This document shows positions 60,029-64,000 of a stretch of DNA of 64,000 bases, in pieces. Position numbers and translations under genes: made by a program. The stretch spans positions 2,098 through 66,097 of the forward strand of contig SUXE01000008.1 of the NCBI GenBank assembly GCA_015061115.1, given 5' to 3'. Numbering within the stretch: position 1 is the first letter of the stretch; each line of letters begins with the position of its first letter. The notes beneath the pieces are model-generated. The model had not been told where the DNA came from. It ran no database searches and was given only the letters and a program-made list of their open reading frames with translations. This DNA comes from Bacteroidales bacterium. Its GTDB lineage: Bacteria > Bacteroidota > Bacteroidia > Bacteroidales > Paludibacteraceae.

Positions 60029-60280
60029 TTACTTCTTACGGTTACCGTACTTGCTAAGGAACTTATCAACACGTCCAGCTGTGTCAACCATCTTCTTAAC
60101 ACCTGTGTAGAATGGGTGAGAAGAGCTAGAGATTTCAAGCTTTACCAATGGAAGAGTCTCACCTTCGATCTCGATAGTGTCTTTTGTAGCCACTGTAGAG
60201 CGTGAAACAAACATATCGCCATTTGACATGTCCTTGAATACTACAGGACGGTATGACTCTGGATGAATATCTTTCTTCAT
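60029..60280 (-). CDS. rpmE2: Ribosomal protein L31, type B (C- form)
   Basis: The 83-residue protein has the type B L31 sequence with no zinc-binding cysteines. Type B forms are often used under zinc limitation. A CAAAAGTA-type box (minus TACTTTTG, 60339-60346) lies about 60 bases upstream. The rest of 60347-60495 holds nothing recognisable. Confidence 0.97.
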   Translation of the reverse strand: MKKDIHPESYRPVVFKDMSNGDMFVSRSTVATKDTIEIEGETLPLVKLEISSSSHPFYTGVKKMVDTAGRVDKFLSKYGNRKK

Positions 60281-60495
60281 TTTATTGAATTTTAATTTTT
60301 TTACTATTTCACTTGGTAACTTATGTGCAATGCGAGTGCAAAAGTAAGAATTGTTTCCGTTTAATAAAAATCTTTGATGCTTTTTTTGCTAAAATAATGC
60401 GTATTGTTGATAAAAATGGGTGAGAAAGGGTGGACATAAGGTGTTAACCATACGTTAATAATCGCTAACATCACTATAAATATGACAAATTTTGC

Positions 60496-60503
60496 TATTT
60501 TTG
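60496..60503 (+). promoter_or_regulatory. -7 promoter box of the cyclophilin gene
   Basis: TATTTTTG, 77 bases upstream of the start. Confidence 0.5.
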
Positions 60504-60580
60504 CCCGTGGAAAGACGGGGGGTGTATGTGTCTGTCGTTTCCAAGGAACAAATTTATCTAATTCGTAAGAAAAAGAGAGA

Positions 60581-61393
60581 ATGAGAAAGAAACTAATATT
60601 ATTCATCGCCATGTTTATGGCAAGCATTATGGGAATGGAAGCAAAAGAAAAAGAGAATTTGGTAAAGATTGAATGCGAGTATGGAACAATGGTTGTGCGT
60701 CTTTACGACGATACACCTCAGCATCGCGACAATTTCTTGAAACTTGTGAAGGAGGGTTTCTACAATGATTTGTTGTTCCACCGTGTGATCAAGGATTTTA
60801 TGGTGCAGGGTGGAGATCCTGATTCAAAGGATGCTCCTGCTGGCAAACAGCTTGGCGCAGGTGACGTCGGTTATACAGTTCCTGCTGAGTTCGTTTATCC
60901 TACACATTATCATAAGAAGGGTGCTCTTGCTGCTGCACGTCAGGGCGACCAGGTCAATCCAGAGAAGAGATCTTCAGGATGCCAGTTCTACATTGTTCAG
61001 GGAAAGAAATACAATGAGAATGAGTTGAACCAGATGGAGCGTACTCTAGGTCAGAAGGCAATGCAGGCAAGATTCGACCAGTTGGTTCAGGAGAACAAGG
61101 ATTCGATCAAGTCAATGCGTATGAACCGTGATCAGGCAGGTCTGCAGGCACTACAGGAGCAGTTGATCAAGACTGTTGAGACAGAGTTCAAGGACAAGCA
61201 GAGTATGAAGATGCCTGAGCAGATGCGTAAGGATTACATGGAGATCGGTGGTACTCCATTCCTTGACAACGAATACACTGTGTTTGGTGAGGTAGTTGAG
61301 GGACTTGATGTTATCGACAAGATCGCAGCTGTTGAGACAGCTTCTGGTGATCGTCCAAAGACAGACATCAAGATGAAGGTCAAGATGAAATAA
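60581..61393 (+). CDS. Secreted cyclophilin-type peptidyl-prolyl isomerase
   Basis: The 270-residue protein has a signal peptide (MRKKLILFIAMFMASIMG) and a cyclophilin core (FHRVIKDFMVQGGDP, GALAAARQ, SGCQFYIVQG). An internal Gln/Lys/Met-rich insertion (residues ~150-210) splits the domain before the final FGEVVEGLDVIDKI, as in other Bacteroidota cyclophilins. It acts in the periplasm on protein folding. Confidence 0.95.
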   Translation: MRKKLILFIAMFMASIMGMEAKEKENLVKIECEYGTMVVRLYDDTPQHRDNFLKLVKEGFYNDLLFHRVIKDFMVQGGDPDSKDAPAGKQLGAGDVGYTVPAEFVYPTHYHKKGALAAARQGDQVNPEKRSSGCQFYIVQGKKYNENELNQMERTLGQKAMQARFDQLVQENKDSIKSMRMNRDQAGLQALQEQLIKTVETEFKDKQSMKMPEQMRKDYMEIGGTPFLDNEYTVFGEVVEGLDVIDKIAAVETASGDRPKTDIKMKVKMK

Positions 61394-61413
61394 ATTTTGG
61401 AAATTAGAAATTA

Positions 61414-61455
61414 AAAATGCGGAATGCTAAATTATTAGCGTCCCGCATTTTTTTA
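61414..61455 (+). terminator. Terminator after the cyclophilin gene
   Basis: AAATGCGG and CCGCATTT arms with a partly paired GCTAA/TTAGC inner stem, then a T-run. Confidence 0.8.
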
Positions 61456-61472
61456 TTTATTTTTCTTTTTTT

Positions 61473-61580
61473 ATTTAGCATTTAGCATTTAGCATTTAGC
61501 ATTTAGCATTTAGCATTTAGCATTTAGCATTTAGCATTTAGCATTTAGCATTTAGCATTTAGCATTTAGCATTTAGCATT
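61473..61580. repeat. 7-bp microsatellite (ATTTAGC)n
   Basis: About fifteen uninterrupted copies of ATTTAGC. The stop codon and the last codons of the downstream minus-strand kinase gene lie inside it. Confidence 0.97.
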
Positions 61581-62051
61581 CACCTCAAAATCTCCGTCTT
61601 TCATTTTAGCGAAAAAGAGATAGTCGAAAGGTTCATCATCTGTCGGCGGAACTAAGTTTTTCGCACGAGCTTCGACACCGACGTCTGGAATCCTCGCGTC
61701 GCCCTCTCTCTGGGCATTCCTTTTCAGACAATCATTGAGAATGCTTTCCATGAAAATACCTACAGTCATATAACCGTTTTGATCCGCAAGCTGGAAATAT
61801 TTCTCTCTTTCCTCAGGGGAGACGTTTGTGTTGTCGATGACGATATCCTCTTCTGAGATGAACAGAGCGTGAAGCATAGCGTCCTCTCTTTCCCTGGTGC
61901 GTAGATTATCCAGGTTTATACGTGAGAAATTTTGCAGATGACGGGCAACAAACGTGCTTTTCCCAGATGCTGGAATGCCCATCATGATTATCAATATCGG
62001 GCTGCCGTCCGCTTCCTGTCTGATGAAATCCGTAAGTTCTTTTGGAGTCAT
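61566..62051 (-). CDS. Small P-loop kinase (polynucleotide-kinase-like)
   Basis: The 161-residue protein has a Walker A motif GIPASGKST (residues 25-33) and the LDNLRTRERED region, resembling the kinase domain of polynucleotide-kinase or zeta-like ATPases. The last residues (NAKC) and the stop codon are in the ATTTAGC microsatellite, so repeat-number changes would alter the C-terminus. Substrate unknown. Confidence 0.8.
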   Translation of the reverse strand: MTPKELTDFIRQEADGSPILIIMMGIPASGKSTFVARHLQNFSRINLDNLRTREREDAMLHALFISEEDIVIDNTNVSPEEREKYFQLADQNGYMTVGIFMESILNDCLKRNAQREGDARIPDVGVEARAKNLVPPTDDEPFDYLFFAKMKDGDFEVNAKC

Positions 62052-62066
62052 AATTTTGATTATTAC

Positions 62067-62675
62067 TTATTTGCGTATTGAGTGGCGTCGAAGAAGAATC
62101 ATGTCTCGATACATCAATCTTGTTTTAAGTTCTCCGTCTTTTTCTCTATTCCAATTTCGGTACTTCATTTCTTGATCTATGGTAGAGAAGAAAAGATTCA
62201 GCCCGTTTCGTTGGTAGTAATCTATAAGATTGGGTTCATTGTATGCATCGACAATCAAATGACGACATCCGGATTTGTTATTGTCATTAGTAAACCAATT
62301 TTCTACAAATTCGATGATTTGATCTCCGAGATGATTGCCTTTGTATTTGACATCAACCCCAAGTTGAGCAAGCAGTATTGCAGGATAATTGATTAATCCT
62401 TTTTCGTGATGAACTTCACTGCCAATCTTCTTTTGTCGACTGTTCACTAGATGTTTTGTGAAGATACTGGCATTAGCTACGGTAAAACCAGCTACTATAT
62501 CGGTCGGGTTATCGGGGTCAACAAAAAAATATGTTTTCCCGAATAACTCTTCTTGGTAGGCTTGAGCTTGTTGACTAAAGAATACATTCACTTCCAAACG
62601 TCCACAATCAAACGATTGAAGATTTAAGTTTCGATCTCCGATTGTGAGCATTTCTAGATTTTCCAATAGAATCAT
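62067..62675 (-). CDS. GNAT-like acetyltransferase, toxin-like
   Basis: The 202-residue protein has a GNAT arrangement (YPAILLAQLGVDVKYKGNHLGDQI and ...YNEPNLIDYYQRNGLNL). It lies directly downstream of a 59-aa protein with a 4-base overlap (ATGA), the layout of GNAT toxin-antitoxin pairs (TacAT/AtaRT-like). The acetyl-CoA loop is degenerate compared with the classical QxxGxG/A. Toxin activity is inferred from context. Confidence 0.7.
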   Translation of the reverse strand: MILLENLEMLTIGDRNLNLQSFDCGRLEVNVFFSQQAQAYQEELFGKTYFFVDPDNPTDIVAGFTVANASIFTKHLVNSRQKKIGSEVHHEKGLINYPAILLAQLGVDVKYKGNHLGDQIIEFVENWFTNDNNKSGCRHLIVDAYNEPNLIDYYQRNGLNLFFSTIDQEMKYRNWNREKDGELKTRLMYRDMILLRRHSIRK

Positions 62676-62851
62676 TTTCTTGAACTAACCTTTCTTTTGT
62701 TGAACTTCTCAATGATTGCGTTAAATCTGTCTTCTCTTTCTTGACTCCATTGTGAACCAGCGAGATGCTTTGCGTTGTATTCACATTGTTCGACGAATCG
62801 TTCCGCTACTTTTCCTGTTAGAACAGGGATATTTGTCATAGGTATTGCCAT
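62672..62851 (-). CDS. Antitoxin-like small protein (59 aa)
   Basis: Starting at MAIPMTNIPVLTGKVAERF, the 59-residue protein is amphipathic and charged, with no DNA-binding domain that I can name. It overlaps the GNAT gene by 4 bases, and a well-spaced promoter precedes it. The upstream ATG at 62884 falls in the promoter and is rejected. Confidence 0.65.
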   Translation of the reverse strand: MAIPMTNIPVLTGKVAERFVEQCEYNAKHLAGSQWSQEREDRFNAIIEKFNKRKVSSRK

Positions 62852-62881
62852 AAATGAATTTTTTTGTACGTTTTTTGAATG

Positions 62882-62910
62882 CAAATATAATGCATTTTGA
62901 TGGAATACAA
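62882..62910 (-). promoter_or_regulatory. Promoter of the antitoxin-GNAT pair
   Basis: Minus strand TATATTTG (62882-62889) with TTG (62908-62910) 18 bases upstream. Confidence 0.7.
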
Positions 62911-62944
62911 TTGAAATTTCAAATAAAAATCGTTCCGCTCACCC

Positions 62945-63000
62945 TTCGGGTTCGTGGAGGAGGAGAGGGGTTAGGGCGTTCCGCCCTTAACAATCCTCAA
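62945..63000. other. Small hairpins between divergent/adjacent genes
   Basis: GGGCG / CGCCC with a 3-base loop and CACCC / GGGTT-like stems occur here; no gene is evident in 62911-63024. Confidence 0.35.
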
Positions 63001-63019
63001 TTTTTTCGGACAGCATAAT

Positions 63020-63056
63020 GAAAAATTGCGGTGACGAATCATCGCCACCGCAATCA
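63020..63056 (-). terminator. Terminator of the lamin-tail protein gene
   Basis: ATTGCGGTG and CACCGCAAT arms around a loop with partial inner pairing and TTTTT on the minus strand. Confidence 0.8.
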
Positions 63057-63079
63057 AATTAATTGGATATATGTGAGAA

Positions 63080-64000
63080 TTATTGTTTTACAATCTTCGT
63101 TGCTGTGCCGTTCATCTTCAACACATACACTCCTGCTGGATAATTGTCTCCGATCTGAGTTCCAACCTCAGCCTCTCCGAATTCTACAACCTGACCGAGC
63201 ATTGTTGTCACCACATAATCGCCATCTGCGTTGATAGTCCATGCTGTGCTCGTAGGGTTAGGGTAGACGATTGTCTCCACAACTGCGTCGATCTGCTGCA
63301 CATCATCAATTGTCTCTGCTGAACAGATGAGGCTTCCGTTGGCTGCGTGAGGTGAGTTCTTCTTCTGTCCGTAAGCCGATTCTTCACATTTAGCAAATAT
63401 TGTCATCGCTGTGTCTCCATCGGATACTCTACCGTAAGAGAAGTTACGCTCGTGAAGCTTGTATGTCATCTCGTCAATCAAAGTGTCGCCTGTAGTCAAA
63501 GGCATGATCAACTGTAGCTTCTGCTCGATCGCGTCGTTCAACTTGAAATTCAAGTGAAGGGCTCCGACATTCTTGCCTTTGTCAGCCCAAAGCACTGCAT
63601 GACCCATTGCTGGAATCACAGAAGATGACGAACCGTATGGGATAGCTGATTTAGCTCCTGCTGTCACATTTTTAATGACCATTCCTGCCAAATCGACATC
63701 GTATGCCTCACTATTGTAGATCTCGATCCAGTCTGGCGCTGATCCATACTCGTCAAGAGTAGTGCCGTTGGATGCGCAGACCTCGTTGATGAACAATCTT
63801 GGAATTCTGAAATTCTCGTCTTTTGTCAACAACACTTGGATGTCTGTACCGTCTACACTCGCACTGTCGATTGTCATTGTTGTTGAAGGATCTTCAGTCA
63901 GAGTTCCGTTAATAGTCCAGTTTGCGACTTTGTATCCGACTGGCAATCTCAGCTCAACCTTCACACGCTCACCGATAAACAACTGCTGGCTGAACACCTC
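63080..64000 (-). CDS. Partial lamin-tail-domain protein with T9SS type A sorting domain
   Basis: Only the C-terminal ~306 residues are in the window; the frame runs off the right edge. A lamin-tail-like domain occupies about residues 45-165 (FINEVCASNGTTLDEYGSAPDWIEIYN). The last ~75 residues (VYPNPTSTAWTINADGDY ... PAGVYVLKMNG) are a type A T9SS sorting domain. The protein is secreted or cell-surface attached; an upstream CotH-like domain is possible but out of view. Confidence 0.9.
   Translation of the reverse strand, partial: EVFSQQLFIGERVKVELRLPVGYKVANWTINGTLTEDPSTTMTIDSASVDGTDIQVLLTKDENFRIPRLFINEVCASNGTTLDEYGSAPDWIEIYNSEAYDVDLAGMVIKNVTAGAKSAIPYGSSSSVIPAMGHAVLWADKGKNVGALHLNFKLNDAIEQKLQLIMPLTTGDTLIDEMTYKLHERNFSYGRVSDGDTAMTIFAKCEESAYGQKKNSPHAANGSLICSAETIDDVQQIDAVVETIVYPNPTSTAWTINADGDYVVTTMLGQVVEFGEAEVGTQIGDNYPAGVYVLKMNGTATKIVKQ

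Overview
The window looks like a chromosomal segment of a member of the order Bacteroidales (Bacteroidota); the genus cannot be fixed from sequence alone. The signs are Bacteroidota-type promoters (a -7 box TAnnTTTG, sometimes with a TTTG or TTG box about 18-20 bases upstream), proteins with type IX secretion (T9SS) sorting domains, C10 (streptopain-like) lipoprotein proteases, a cysteine-free L31 protein, an OxyR/rubrerythrin/rubredoxin cluster and many very small lipoproteins. There is no phage, plasmid backbone, rRNA operon or CRISPR array. Most of the window is core chromosome, with accessory stretches around 33-56 kb.

Layout. 0.1-6.2 kb: luxS with a nucleoside-phosphorylase-fold partner (AI-2 / S-adenosylhomocysteine recycling), gap, two tiny lipoproteins, and a nitrogen operon (porin-like protein, PII, Amt). 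6.8-21 kb: a T9SS type B cargo protein, two paralogous pairs of lipoprotein plus C10 protease, surE-lpxB, a MauE/DoxX-thioredoxin protein, a large internally duplicated secreted protein and prfA. 21-25.4 kb: nadE, a histidine phosphatase, a perfectly duplicated tRNA Tyr-His-Arg cassette, an odd tRNA-like sequence, a candidate structured RNA and an HTH protein that lacks its expected WYL domain. 25.4-32.9 kb: hemolysin III, oxyR, rubrerythrin, thioredoxin, rubredoxin (with OxyR-like dyads), haem genes hemG and hemN, marR and three small proteins. 33-42.2 kb: accessory genes (Rpn-type nuclease, DUF5131, an esterase-DUF1653 fusion, a P-loop kinase, a CDF transporter, a secreted esterase, a GNAT, a UDG-like protein).

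42.2-56.6 kb is the most repetitive part. It holds a 66-bp tandem array framed by palindromes, at least five loci of a REP-like element whose core is the palindrome GCGTCTnnAAGACGC, two near-identical NifX-type proteins, two near-identical SDR proteins, a membrane-anchored deiminase, a tightly coupled radical SAM / ATP-grasp-like / WbqC operon (48.6-51.9 kb), and a two-gene cassette encoding a PD-(D/E)XK nuclease and an ADP-ribosyltransferase-like protein (53.6-55.3 kb). The last two are the best candidates for undescribed systems. 56.6-64 kb returns to core genes (mnmE, fmt, nadK, rpmE2, a secreted cyclophilin), then a P-loop kinase whose stop codon lies inside a 7-bp microsatellite, a GNAT-based toxin-antitoxin-like pair, and the C-terminal part of a lamin-tail T9SS cargo protein that runs off the window.

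All function calls rest on reading motifs and residues by eye. No database search or structure prediction was run.
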